Source: JBCDCY01 sp039180875 (GTDB taxonomy: Bacteria; Pseudomonadota; Alphaproteobacteria; Rhodobacterales; Rhodobacteraceae). From it: a DNA stretch of 64,000 nt. The DNA lies in NCBI GenBank assembly GCA_039180875.1, contig JBCDCY010000001.1, positions 1 through 64,000 on the forward strand, given 5' to 3'. Position numbers and translations under genes: made by a program. Numbering within the stretch: the first letter of the stretch is position 1; each line of letters begins with the position of its first letter. Positions 35,327 through 45,345 of the stretch are shown here, one piece after another. A model generated the notes under the pieces. It was not told where the DNA came from. It was given only the letters and a program-made list of their open reading frames with translations, and searched no databases.

Positions 35327-36637
35327 ATGCCCCGGGACCTGACCCCCGACCGCGCCGATCTCGACCCGATCGAAATCGCCAGCCGTGACGAGATCGCGGC
35401 GCTGCAGCTGAAGCGCCTGAAATGGTCGCTGGCCCACGCCTACATGCACGTGGCGCACTACCGCGAGGCGTTCGAGGCGGCGGGCGTCCACCCCGACGAT
35501 CTGCAATCGCTCGAGGATCTGGCGAAGTTCCCCTTCACCACTAAGGCCGATCTGCGGGCGCAATACCCCTTCGGTATGTTTGCCGTGCCCCAGACGGAGG
35601 TGGAGCGCATCCATGCCTCCTCCGGCACCACCGGCCGGCCGACAGTGGTGGGCTACACCCGGAACGATCTGAAGACCTGGGCTGAGTGCGTCGCCCGCTC
35701 CATGCGCGCCTCGGGCACCCGGCCCGGGGACATGGTGCACGTGGCCTATGGCTACGGCCTCTTTACCGGCGGCCTCGGCGCGCACTATGGGGCGGAGCGG
35801 CTGGGCTGCACCGTCATCCCGATCTCCGGCGGCATGACCGAGCGCCAGGTGACGCTGATCGAGGATTTCCGGCCGACCACCATCATGGTCACCCCCTCCT
35901 ACTTCCTCTCGGTGCTCGACGAGTACCGCGCGCGCGGCCTCGACCCGCGCCAAAGCCCGCTCGAGGTCGGGATCTTCGGGGCCGAGCCCTGGACCGACGC
36001 GATGCGGGCCGAGATCGAGGAGGCGTTCGACATGCACGCCGTCGACATCTACGGCCTCTCCGAGGTGATGGGCCCCGGCGTCGCCAACGAATGTGTGGAG
36101 ACCAAGGACGGCCTGCACATCTGGGAGGATCATTTCTACCCCGAGGTCATCGACCCGGAGACCGGCGCGGTACTGCCCGACGGCGAGGAGGGGGAGCTGG
36201 TCTTCACCTCGCTCACCAAGGAGGCCTGCCCGATCATCCGCTACCGGACCCGCGATCTCACCCGCCTGCTGCCGGGCACGGCGCGCAGCGTACGGCGGAT
36301 GCAGAAGGTCACGGGCCGCTCCGACGACATGATGATCGTGCGGGGCGTGAACGTCTTCCCCAGCCAGATCGAAGAGCAGCTCATGAAGGTCGGGGCGCTG
36401 GCGCCCCACTATCAGATCGTGCTCACCAAGGATGGGCCGATGGACGTGATGACAGTGGCCGTCGAGGCCCTGCCGGGGGTGGAGGAGGCGGCCCGCGCCG
36501 AAGCCGCCGCGGCGCTCGCCGGCCAGATCAAGGGGGTGATCGGGGTCTCGGCCAAGATCGACGTCGGCGCGCCCGGCAGCGTCGAGCGCTCCGCCGGCAA
36601 GGCGCGGCGCGTGCTCGATCAGCGCGGCGGAGGATGA
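35327..36637 (+). CDS. paaK: Phenylacetate-CoA ligase
   Basis: 436 aa, standard for PaaK. The ATP-binding loop ASSGTTGRPTVVGYT is near residue 98, followed by IFGAEPWTDAMRAEIE, the adenylation motif DIYGLSEVMGPGVA and the hinge region GRSDDMMIVRGVNVFPSQIE. It activates phenylacetate to phenylacetyl-CoA with ATP, the first committed step. The C-terminal catalytic lysine is likely in GKARRV. It overlaps paaX by 4 bases (ATGA). Confidence 0.96.
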   Translation: MPRDLTPDRADLDPIEIASRDEIAALQLKRLKWSLAHAYMHVAHYREAFEAAGVHPDDLQSLEDLAKFPFTTKADLRAQYPFGMFAVPQTEVERIHASSGTTGRPTVVGYTRNDLKTWAECVARSMRASGTRPGDMVHVAYGYGLFTGGLGAHYGAERLGCTVIPISGGMTERQVTLIEDFRPTTIMVTPSYFLSVLDEYRARGLDPRQSPLEVGIFGAEPWTDAMRAEIEEAFDMHAVDIYGLSEVMGPGVANECVETKDGLHIWEDHFYPEVIDPETGAVLPDGEEGELVFTSLTKEACPIIRYRTRDLTRLLPGTARSVRRMQKVTGRSDDMMIVRGVNVFPSQIEEQLMKVGALAPHYQIVLTKDGPMDVMTVAVEALPGVEEAARAEAAAALAGQIKGVIGVSAKIDVGAPGSVERSAGKARRVLDQRGGG

Positions 36638-37527
36638 CGCCGGGCGCGCGCCTCCGCAGCCACCGGGGCCGAGCGTCGCCCGATCCGCTCCAGCCCCTTC
36701 TCAGCCACTTGCACACCGGACCCCTGCGGGTCTGGTCTCTGGTCATTACCGTCTTCGGCGATGCCATTCTGCCGCGGAGCGGGCGGGTGGCGATGGCGAC
36801 CTTGCAGGAGCTGATGGCGCGCCTCGACATCGGCGCGGGGACACTGCGCACCGCGCTTTCGCGCCTGGCGCAGGAGAACTGGGTGACCCGGGAACGGGCT
36901 GGGCGGGCCGCCTTCTATCGCCTCGCGGCGGAGGGCGAGCGGGATTTCGACGAGGCGGCGCGGCGCATCTATGCCGCCGGCCCGCCGGGATGGGGCGGGC
37001 AGTGGACCATCCTGCTCACCGCCGCATCGTCGCCGCGGGAGCGCCAGCATTGGCAGCGCCTGGGCTTCGGCCAGACCCATCCCGGCACGTTCGTCCGGCC
37101 GGAGACGGAGTTGATGCCGCCGGTCGAGCCGGAGGCCGACGCCCTCCTCTTCCGCGAGGCATCACTGGCCAGCGATCTGCCGCACGACACCTGGCCGCTG
37201 GAGGAGATCGCCGCCGCCTACGCGACGGTGGCCGAACTGATTGCCGCGACCGATGCCGCGCTTGGGGAGGGCACACCCGTGCCGCTCGACGCGATCGCCG
37301 CCCGGGTGCTGCTGATCCATGCTTGGCGCCGGGCGGTGTTGCGCGATCCCGGGCTGCCGCCGGCGCTGCTGCCTTCAGACTGGCCGGCCGAACCGGCGCG
37401 GGCGGCGCTGCGCACCGTCTACCAGCGCCTGTTGGCCCCGAGCGAGGCCTGGCTCGACGAGGCGGCGCGGCGAAGCGGCGGGGTGCCGGCTCAGACCGAT
37501 CCGCGCATCTTCTCCCGCTTCGGCTGA
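36634..37527 (+). CDS. paaX: Phenylacetate-degradation repressor PaaX
   Basis: 297 aa from ATG 36634. The N-terminal winged-helix region (TGPLRVWSLVITVFGDAILP, SGRVAMATLQELMARLDI, TLRTALSRLAQENWV) and the middle and C-terminal PaaX domains (PGWGGQWTILL; LHDTWPLEEIA-like segment; ARVLLIHAWRRAVLRDPGLP) are typical. PaaX represses paa promoters and is released by phenylacetyl-CoA. The likely target is the palindrome at 32912-32950. The last 37 bases overlap the 3' end of the convergent MFS gene. Confidence 0.93.
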   Translation: MTPGARLRSHRGRASPDPLQPLLSHLHTGPLRVWSLVITVFGDAILPRSGRVAMATLQELMARLDIGAGTLRTALSRLAQENWVTRERAGRAAFYRLAAEGERDFDEAARRIYAAGPPGWGGQWTILLTAASSPRERQHWQRLGFGQTHPGTFVRPETELMPPVEPEADALLFREASLASDLPHDTWPLEEIAAAYATVAELIAATDAALGEGTPVPLDAIAARVLLIHAWRRAVLRDPGLPPALLPSDWPAEPARAALRTVYQRLLAPSEAWLDEAARRSGGVPAQTDPRIFSRFG

Positions 37528-38726
37528 ACCTCCGCCGCGCGGCGCAAGACCCAGAGCATGGCCAGCCCGCTTACCACGGCGCCGGCCAGCAACCCCGTGC
37601 GCAGATCGAAAAGATCGCCGAGCGCGCCGAGCAGGATCGCCCCGAAGGCGGCCGAGCCGATGCCGACGACGATCCAAAGGCTCATCACCCGGCCCCGCAT
37701 GTCGTCGGTCAGCCGCACCTGGATCGCCGACTGCATGCCGATCCCCACCGTCGCGCCACAAAAGCCGAGGCCGGCCGCGATCAGCAAGGCGCCCCACCAG
37801 ACCGGCATCAACGCCAAGGCCACGACCAGCACAATCCCCGCTGCCGCCGCCCAGACGGAGGCCCGCGGCAGCCCCGCCCCCTCGTAAGGCGGGCGTGTCG
37901 CCATGCGGAGCGAGGCGACGAGCGCCCCCGCACCCCCCATCGCCGTGATCTGGCCGAGGCCGGTCGCACCCTCGGCGAACAGCCCGTCAGCGATCGCTGG
38001 CAGGATCTCCAACGTACCGCGGCCTACCAATGCAAAGAGCCCGGTGAGGATCATCGCCCGGCGCACTATGGGCATCGCGGCCGCGTGGCGCACCCCGTCG
38101 CGCAGGGCCGACAGTACCCGGGGCGGGGTCGCCGTTGCCTCCACCTCGCGCGGGCGCAGGCGCACCACGGCCAGCGCGAGGAAGAGCGGCACGAAGAGCG
38201 CCAGGTTCACCACCAGCGTCGCCCCCGTACCTATTGCCCCGATCAACACGCCGGCCACCGCCGGGCCGAGCAGGCGGGTGAGGTTGAAGTTCACGGAGAC
38301 GACGGAGATCGAGCTCGCGATGTCCTCCGTCGGCACCAGGCGCGGGGCGAGCGCCATGCGCACCGGGTGATGGGCCGAGGTGACGACGCCGATCAGCACC
38401 GTCAGCACCACCAGAAGCGGCGGTGACATCGCGCCGGTGATCTGCACGACGCAGAGAATGGCCGTGAGGCTCGCCAGTATCGCCTGCACAGTCAACGCTC
38501 CGCGCCGAAGCTCGATCCGGTCGGCCAGCACGCCAAAGAACGGGCCGGAGACCATCACGGGCGCGAAGATCAGGAAGGCGATCAGGCCGACGAAACTCGC
38601 CGAACCGGTCAGATCCCAGGCGATCCAGCCGATCACCACGCGCTGCAGCCACATGCCGGTGAGGCCGAAGAAGCTGCCGATGACATAGATCCGAAAGGTC
38701 GGGTGGCGAAGCGCGCGGGGAACCAT
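37491..38726 (-). CDS. MFS exporter of the EntS/MFS_3 type
   Basis: 411 aa from ATG 38726. About twelve membrane helices with the MFS_3 start ALRHPTFRIYVIGSFFGLTG and the A-motif-like loop GVLADRIELRRGALTV after helix 2; a second related loop, LTDDMRGRVMSLWIVVGIGS, follows in the C-terminal half. This group exports siderophores or drugs. The substrate is unknown. It is convergent with paaX, overlapping its coding region by 37 bases, and upstream there is a 211-bp gap with its promoter. Confidence 0.88.
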   Translation of the reverse strand: MVPRALRHPTFRIYVIGSFFGLTGMWLQRVVIGWIAWDLTGSASFVGLIAFLIFAPVMVSGPFFGVLADRIELRRGALTVQAILASLTAILCVVQITGAMSPPLLVVLTVLIGVVTSAHHPVRMALAPRLVPTEDIASSISVVSVNFNLTRLLGPAVAGVLIGAIGTGATLVVNLALFVPLFLALAVVRLRPREVEATATPPRVLSALRDGVRHAAAMPIVRRAMILTGLFALVGRGTLEILPAIADGLFAEGATGLGQITAMGGAGALVASLRMATRPPYEGAGLPRASVWAAAAGIVLVVALALMPVWWGALLIAAGLGFCGATVGIGMQSAIQVRLTDDMRGRVMSLWIVVGIGSAAFGAILLGALGDLFDLRTGLLAGAVVSGLAMLWVLRRAAEVQPKREKMRGSV

Positions 38727-38937
38727 GACCCAGATGTAGCGGAGTGCCCGGCCCGCGGCCAGTTTCGCCCGGCGCCGCCCCGAGCCTTGCAATAGACGCA
38801 GATCGGGTCTGCAAAGACAGCAGTTGTTGCAGTGCAGCAAAATCCCACATGCAGTCCATGCCCATCGCCCGAGACGTCCCGGCCGAGCGGTGGGCCGAGG
38901 GGAGCCGGGCAAAACCGACATCTACGGAGTACGACCT

Positions 38938-39165
38938 ATGGCACATTCAGCCATCCACAGCCGCGTCGGCGGCCTGCTGCCCGCGGCCCTGCTGCACCGC
39001 GTCGAAAGCCTCGCGCTGCGCTTCTGGCGGTGGCGGCAGTATGAGAGCACGCTGGCCGCGCTCAACGCGCTCGACCAGTCGACGCTCGACGACCTGGGCC
39101 TGAGCCGGTGGAGCCTGCCGGACGTGGCCCATCAGGCCGTCTACGGCACCCGCCCGGCCCGCTAA
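38938..39165 (+). CDS. DUF1127 small protein
   Basis: 75 aa. The DUF1127 core RFWRWRQYESTLAALNALDQ with STLDDLGLSR is complete. These short arginine-rich proteins are abundant in alphaproteobacteria and in some cases bind RNA or influence phosphate and carbon metabolism. The gene is monocistronic, divergent from the MFS gene and convergent with the AEC carrier 12 bases away. Start at ATG 38938 with no in-frame homology upstream. Confidence 0.88.
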   Translation: MAHSAIHSRVGGLLPAALLHRVESLALRFWRWRQYESTLAALNALDQSTLDDLGLSRWSLPDVAHQAVYGTRPAR

Positions 39166-39177
39166 GGACCGGGCGAC

Positions 39178-40110
39178 CTAGGCCTGAGGGGAGACCAGGG
39201 CCAGCACGATCGTGACGCTCAGCACGCTCAGCACCGTCGAGATCAGGATGGCGGCTGAGACGCGCTGGGCGGCGATGCCGTAGTGCTGGGCCAGGATGAA
39301 GACATTGCCCGCCACCGGCATCCCGGCAGAGGCAATGGCGATGGCGGCCAGGAACGGGTCGACGTCGAAGACCAGCAGCATCGCCGCGGCCACCGCCAGC
39401 GGGTGCAGCACCAGCTTCACGAACGACAAGCCGACGGCGGCGGAGCGTCGCCGGTCGGCCGATTGCTGGGCCAGCGAACAGCCGATGGCGAAGAGCGCGC
39501 AGGGCGTCGCCGCGGCCCCGAGGATGGTGAGGAAGTCGTCGATCGGGCCGGGCAGCGCCCAGCCGCTCGCCGACCAGGCAAGCCCCGCCACCACCGACAA
39601 GATCATCGGGTTACGGGCGAGCCCCAGCAGCGCCGTCGCCACGGTGCGCAGACCCCCGCCGCCGCGACCGGCTTCCACCACCATCACGATTAGCGAGCCG
39701 AAGACCACGAGGTCGACCACCAGACCCATCAGCACCGGCAGGGCGGCCGCCTGGCCGTAGAGCGCCACGAACATCGGCAGGCCAAGAAAGCCGACATTGC
39801 CGATGGTCGCCGTCTGCGCCTCGAACGCCGCGACCGCCACCGCCTCCTTCCGCAGGAGCCCCGCGGCGAGCACCAGGATGTAGAGCACTGCCGTCGCCGC
39901 GAGATAGGCCAGCAGGAACTCCGGGTTCCAGATCTGCTCCACCGGCAGGGTTGCAGCCAGGCGGAACAGCATGGCCGACAGGGCGAAGTAGAAGACGAAG
40001 CGGGTGAGGATCGCCGCCGCATCGGCCGGGAAGACGCCCCGCAGGCTCGCCAGCCAGCCGCAGCCGATCAGGGCAAAGAACGGCAGGGTCTGCAGAAAGA
40101 TCGGCAGCAT
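39178..40110 (-). CDS. AEC-family (auxin efflux carrier-like) transporter
   Basis: 310 aa, about ten membrane helices in two 5-helix halves. The start LPIFLQTLPFFALIGCGWLA, the central NVGFLGLPMFVALYGQ and the C-terminal SAGMPVAGNVFILAQHYG (with its helix-break asparagine and prolines) are typical of bacterial AEC proteins such as MdcF and YfdV, which move dicarboxylates or other organic acids. The substrate is unknown. The next gene upstream on the same strand is 50 bases away. Confidence 0.9.
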   Translation of the reverse strand: MLPIFLQTLPFFALIGCGWLASLRGVFPADAAAILTRFVFYFALSAMLFRLAATLPVEQIWNPEFLLAYLAATAVLYILVLAAGLLRKEAVAVAAFEAQTATIGNVGFLGLPMFVALYGQAAALPVLMGLVVDLVVFGSLIVMVVEAGRGGGGLRTVATALLGLARNPMILSVVAGLAWSASGWALPGPIDDFLTILGAAATPCALFAIGCSLAQQSADRRRSAAVGLSFVKLVLHPLAVAAAMLLVFDVDPFLAAIAIASAGMPVAGNVFILAQHYGIAAQRVSAAILISTVLSVLSVTIVLALVSPQA

Positions 40111-40160
40111 CGGGCCTCAGCGCCGGGGCGGCTTGGCGTGCGTCGGGCGCGCGCGCCCTC

Positions 40161-40903
40161 TCACCCCTTGCCCCGCGATCGGGTCTTGGGCTTCAGCCGC
40201 ATCCGGGCCGGGCGGGTCGCCGTGTCGACCTCGAACCCCGCCTTCTCCAGCAGATCCGACAGCTTGCGGCTGCCGAAGGTGCGCGGATCGAAGTCGGGGT
40301 GGGTCGCCTGCAATTGCTGCCCGAGCGGGCCGAGCCGGACCCAGCCGTCATCGTCATCACACGCCTCCATGGCGGCGCGGACGAGGGGGGCGACGGCCGA
40401 CGGCTTCTCGGTCTTCGCCTTGGTGCCGGGCGCTTTCTCACCTTCCACATCGCCAAGGTTCTCGACGTAGAAGAAGCGCTTGCAGGCCTGGCGAAAGGCC
40501 TCCGGCGTCTTGCGCTCGCCGAAGCCGTAGACGTCGAGCCCCTGTTCCCGGATCCGGCTGGCGAGCCGGGTGAAATCGCTGTCGGAGGAGACCAGGCAAA
40601 AGCCGTCGAAACGCCCCGAATGGACCAGATCCATCGCGTCGATCACCAAGGCGATGTCGGAGGAGTTCTTGCCCACCGTATTGGCCGGCTGCCAGAACGG
40701 CACGATGGCGAGCGGCGCCAGCTTCTTCTCCCAGGCCCGGAGCTGGCCGGTGGAGAAGTCACCGTAGAGCCGACGGACGGAGGCCTCGCCCAACGTCGCG
40801 ATCTCCTTGAACACAGCATCGGCCACCCGGGGCGAGGTGTTGTCGGCGTCGATCAGGACAGCGAGAAGGGGGGGACGGGCCTCCGCGCTCTGGCCCCACG
40901 CCA

Positions 40904-40904
<1 letters not shown>
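40161..40904 (-). CDS. NYN-domain ribonuclease-like protein with C-terminal LOTUS/OST-HTH domain
   Basis: 247 aa. The NYN (PIN-like) domain has its acidic residues in LAVLIDADNTSP, NSSDIALVIDAMDLVHSG and CLVSSDSDFTRLASRI, so nuclease activity is likely. A charged linker follows, then an OST-HTH/LOTUS domain (GWVRLGPLGQQLQATHPDFD, RTFGSRKLSDLLEKAGFEVD), which binds RNA or RNA-protein complexes. The start codon shares one base with the stop of the formaldehyde dehydrogenase gene (TGATG), so the two are translated together. Confidence 0.9.
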
Positions 40905-42016
<1,112 letters not shown>

Positions 42017-42142
42017 GCCGTCTCTCCCAGCCTGCCGATGCCGTCCGCAACGGCACTCTGCGGGAATTCTCCAAATGCGACAAGCATGTTGGGGGGAGCG
42101 TTGCGACGGCTGCCAGGGCGCCGCGCGAAAGAGCGGGGCAGC

Positions 42143-42173
42143 GCGCACGACCGTCAGCACGACGGCCGTGCGC
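42143..42173 (-). terminator. Hairpin downstream of the PepSY gene
   Basis: GCGCACG (42143-42149) pairs with CGTGCGC (42167-42173) and, after one mismatch, CCGTC (42151-42155) pairs with GACGG (42161-42165) around loop AGCAC. It lies 8 bases beyond the PepSY stop on the minus strand and before the adhC-type gene promoter. Confidence 0.65.
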
Positions 42174-42180
42174 CACGCCA

Positions 42181-43578
42181 TCAGGAAACGGCGCGCTTCA
42201 TTCCCGGCATCAGCCTCAACAGCGTCGCGTCGATCAGCAAGACGGCCAGGATCGCGGCGCCCGCCATCGGGAACATGACCCCAAGCGCCACCACCAGCAC
42301 CGCCGCACCTTTCCAGAACGGCAGATCATTGGGACGCGGGGGCGCGGCGAGACGGGCGGCCGATGCGGGCCGCCGTTTCCACCACATCACGAGGCCGGAG
42401 GCAGAGACCAGGATGACCGACAGGCAAAAGACGGTGTTGAGCACCAGGTTCCAGACGCCCATATCGCCCTCGTGAAAGGCGATGCCGACGGCCATCGCCT
42501 TGGCGTAGGGCGAGTAGTCGGAGAACTGGACGTCCGCCAGCACGTTGCCCGTGTAGCGGTCGATATGCAGCGTCCGGTCGGCCGTCGGGTCGGGTCCGTC
42601 ATTCGACATGCTGTCATGGCTGATCGTCCAGACGCCTGTCTCGTCCGCCGGCAGGTTGATCTGGAACCGGCCGTCGAACGCCAGGCTGTCGGCGAAGGCG
42701 GCGACCTTGTCGATGGTGACCTCGCCCTGGATGGCCGCAACGCCGGCGAGGGAGCCGGAGGCAGGCATCGGCGTCTGCTCAAGGCCCCAAGGGACTTCTT
42801 CAGAGGCGCCATGGTTCATCGAGGCGTGGGTGACATCCGAGCTCGGAGCGCCCCATTTCTCGGCCGGGAAGGTGTTCCAGGCCTGCACGATCTTGCTGCC
42901 CCATATGCCGGCCCAACTGAGGCCCGAGATCAGGAAGACCAGCAGCAGCAGCGAGATCCAGAACCCGACGACACCGTGCAGTGACTTCCAAAAGGCCCGG
43001 CCTTTTGCCGTGAACTGCGGGATCAGGGTCTTGCGCCAACCCGTCCCGTTTCGCGGCCAGTGCAGGTAGAGCCCGCTCGCGATCAGCACGATCGCCAGGC
43101 TGGCGGCGATCTCGATCATCCAGTCGCCGAACGTGCCGAGAAGCAGCGTGCCGTGGATCTCGTTGGCGAAATCGTACCAGCCCGCGCGCCAGGCAAAGCT
43201 CTGCAGGACCTCGCCGGTATAGGGGTCGAGCGCGACACCGGTCCTGGTGTCTTCGGCGACAACGACAAAGGTCGCGACCCGGTCGTCGGCCAAGGGGGCG
43301 ATGTACTGAACGGCGCTGCCACCGGGGACTGCGGCCTCCGCCGCGGTCTGAAGCTGGGTCACGGGCACCGGACTGCCCGAGGGGGTCACGGCCATCCGCT
43401 CGGCCCCGACGCCCGTGCCCCAGGATATCCAGAGCATCACGAGGCCGGTGACCGCCAGCATGGTGAGGAAGGGGATCACGTAGAGCCCGGCATAGAAGTG
43501 CCAGCGCCAGGCTATGAAGTAGAATTTTTGCGCAGAGGGCGCGGTCGGAGTCCCATCTCCGTACGTCGCATCCGTCAT
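42181..43578 (-). CDS. PepSY-associated transmembrane protein
   Basis: 465 aa from ATG 43578. Four main membrane segments separate two large periplasmic parts; the N-terminal FYFIAWRWHFYAGLYVIPFL, the middle EIHGTLLLGTFGDWMIEIAA and LHGVVGFWISLLLLVFLISG, and the C-terminal FHEGDMGVWNLVLNTVFC are typical PepSY_TM anchors with conserved histidines that may bind heme. Such proteins serve in ferric siderophore or heme reduction and copper handling. The small cysteine protein encoded 44 bases upstream is probably part of the same unit. No TonB receptor is nearby. Confidence 0.9.
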   Translation of the reverse strand: MTDATYGDGTPTAPSAQKFYFIAWRWHFYAGLYVIPFLTMLAVTGLVMLWISWGTGVGAERMAVTPSGSPVPVTQLQTAAEAAVPGGSAVQYIAPLADDRVATFVVVAEDTRTGVALDPYTGEVLQSFAWRAGWYDFANEIHGTLLLGTFGDWMIEIAASLAIVLIASGLYLHWPRNGTGWRKTLIPQFTAKGRAFWKSLHGVVGFWISLLLLVFLISGLSWAGIWGSKIVQAWNTFPAEKWGAPSSDVTHASMNHGASEEVPWGLEQTPMPASGSLAGVAAIQGEVTIDKVAAFADSLAFDGRFQINLPADETGVWTISHDSMSNDGPDPTADRTLHIDRYTGNVLADVQFSDYSPYAKAMAVGIAFHEGDMGVWNLVLNTVFCLSVILVSASGLVMWWKRRPASAARLAAPPRPNDLPFWKGAAVLVVALGVMFPMAGAAILAVLLIDATLLRLMPGMKRAVS

Positions 43579-43622
43579 GGGGACCTCAAGTATGGGTGGA
43601 TCTGAGCTTCGGTTTGAGGGCG

Positions 43623-44003
43623 TCAGATCGCCGATGGAGGTCCCGTCGAAGGCGGCAGCCCCGCTGCGCGGGCATGCGAAAGCATGGTCGTTGGCAGCAC
43701 TGGCCTGATCGCGGCCATGGAGAAGGGCGGCGCTTCGACCGCGGGCGAAGCCGTTGAGGTGGCGACGGTCTTGACCGCTGCCCAGTCGCAATGCGCCGAT
43801 GGCTCGCCCGTCTCGATCGGTTGCCCGGTCTTGGGGTCGACGAGGATCTCCGCAATACCGTCGCTAGAGCAGATCACCATCGTGATGCCATGCGCGGTGG
43901 CGACCGGCATGACGGTCGCCGAGATCAGAGACACAGCGACGAACGGCGCAAGCAGCAGCCAAAGCACCGTCCGACCGAGGAGACTTGTGAGCCAGGATCT
44001 CAT
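43623..44003 (-). CDS. Small membrane/periplasmic protein with Cys/His motif (DUF2946-like)
   Basis: 126 aa. One N-terminal membrane segment (VLWLLLAPFVAVSLISATV) is followed by ITMVICSSDGIAEILVDP and SAHCDWAAVKT; the C...H-C arrangement recalls DUF2946 and related metal-associated small proteins, but the match is weak. It precedes the PepSY gene by 44 bases on the same strand, the common position for such partners, so a role in copper or iron handling is inferred. Confidence 0.6.
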   Translation of the reverse strand: MRSWLTSLLGRTVLWLLLAPFVAVSLISATVMPVATAHGITMVICSSDGIAEILVDPKTGQPIETGEPSAHCDWAAVKTVATSTASPAVEAPPFSMAAIRPVLPTTMLSHARAAGLPPSTGPPSAI

Positions 44004-44279
44004 GTGACGGAAACGGTAGACGCGCCCTCTAGAGCGTTAAAGGAGAAAATCGTTGGAACTGGCCAGGTGCGCGGGTTTTCTCTGCCTGGAAGCGCGAGGC
44101 CCGCCGTCGCGCGCAAATACGGCCCCGGTGAATCGGGACGCCCATCAGACCTTCGCCGCAGGACGGGACGTGCAGAAGCCCGGCCATCCGACCGCCAGTG
44201 GCCAAGCCCGCTTGACCCGCCCATGTCGCCTTGCGTAGCGTCGCGCGCAAGGAACGACAAAGATCGACGGGAGGTTTGG
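44004..44279. other. Intergenic region between the small cysteine protein and the TAXI gene
   Basis: 276 bases between divergent genes. It contains CTCTAGAGC near 44030, then GAGAAAA (44043-44049) and TTTTCTC (44076-44082) as an inverted pair around a GC-rich centre. I see no convincing gene. It must hold both promoters; a ribosome site GGGAGG lies before the TAXI ATG. Confidence 0.5.
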
Positions 44280-45314
44280 ATGACCAGCAGACGTGATGTC
44301 TTGACGCTTACGACGCGGGCGGCAGTGCTTTCCGCAGCACTGGGGCTCGGCCTCGGTTCCGCCGCGACGGCGCAGGAGGAGGCGAACTATATCCTCGCCA
44401 CCGCCTCCACCGGCGGGACGTACTATCCGGTCGGCGTGGCCATCGCCACGCTCACCAAGGTGAAGCTGCAGCCGGGCGAAAAGATCGGCATGGCCGCCAT
44501 CAACTCCGCCGGATCGGGCGAGAATGTGCGCCTGCTGCGGGAAGGCGAGGCGCAGTTCGCCATCCTCCAGGGTCTCTTCGGCCATTTCGCCGTGACCGGC
44601 ACCGGTCCGGTGGAGGAGGCGGGACCGCAGGACCATCTCCGCTCCGTCTCCATGCTCTGGCAGAACGTGGAGCACTTCGTGGTGCCGGCCGATGCTGCGG
44701 CCACCGGCACGATCGAGGACTTCATGGCGCTGAAGGGCAGCGCCGCGGCGCTTGGTCGGCAGAACTCCGGCACGATCGGCTCCAACCGGATGCTGCTCGG
44801 CAATCTCGGCATGAACATCGAGGAGGATTTCGAGCTCTTCTTCGCCGGCTACGGCCCGTCGGCCGAGGCATTGCAGAACGGGCAGGTGCAGGCCCTGTCG
44901 ACGCCGGCCGGGGTGCCGGTGGGGGCGCTCACCCAGCTCTTCGCCACCGCCGGGGACGACGTGCGGCTGCTCTCCTTCACCGAGGAGCAGATGCTCGCCG
45001 CCGACGGTGAGGCGGGGCTCTGGACCGCCTATGCCATTCCGGCCGGCACCTACCCGGGCCAGGACTACGACGTGACGACGATCGCCCAGCCGAACTTCCT
45101 GGCGACCCACGCCGATGTGTCGGAGGAGCACGTCTATCTCATCACCAAGACGATGTATGAGAACCTACCGTTCCTGCAGGCGATCCACCCCGCCACCCGG
45201 GCGATGGCCATCGAGCAGGCGATCACCGGCCTGCCGGCGCCGCTCCATCCCGGGGCGCTGCGCTACTATCAGGAGGTGGGCGTCGAGGTGCCGCAATCCC
45301 TGATCGCCAAGTGA
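44280..45314 (+). CDS. TAXI-type TRAP transporter solute receptor
   Basis: 344 aa from ATG 44280. A twin-arginine-like signal peptide (SRRDVLTLTTRAAVLSAALG) precedes the mature protein. ILATASTGGTYYPVGVAIAT is the TAXI family hallmark, followed by NSAGSGENVRLLREGEAQFA and later VYLITKTMYENLPFLQAIHP. It delivers an organic acid or amino acid (glutamate-like ligands are known for TAXI systems) from the periplasm to the fused permease encoded 31 bases downstream. Confidence 0.95.
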   Translation: MTSRRDVLTLTTRAAVLSAALGLGLGSAATAQEEANYILATASTGGTYYPVGVAIATLTKVKLQPGEKIGMAAINSAGSGENVRLLREGEAQFAILQGLFGHFAVTGTGPVEEAGPQDHLRSVSMLWQNVEHFVVPADAAATGTIEDFMALKGSAAALGRQNSGTIGSNRMLLGNLGMNIEEDFELFFAGYGPSAEALQNGQVQALSTPAGVPVGALTQLFATAGDDVRLLSFTEEQMLAADGEAGLWTAYAIPAGTYPGQDYDVTTIAQPNFLATHADVSEEHVYLITKTMYENLPFLQAIHPATRAMAIEQAITGLPAPLHPGALRYYQEVGVEVPQSLIAK

Positions 45315-45345
45315 CGATGGCGGATCGCGGGCAAGGTCCCGAGAC

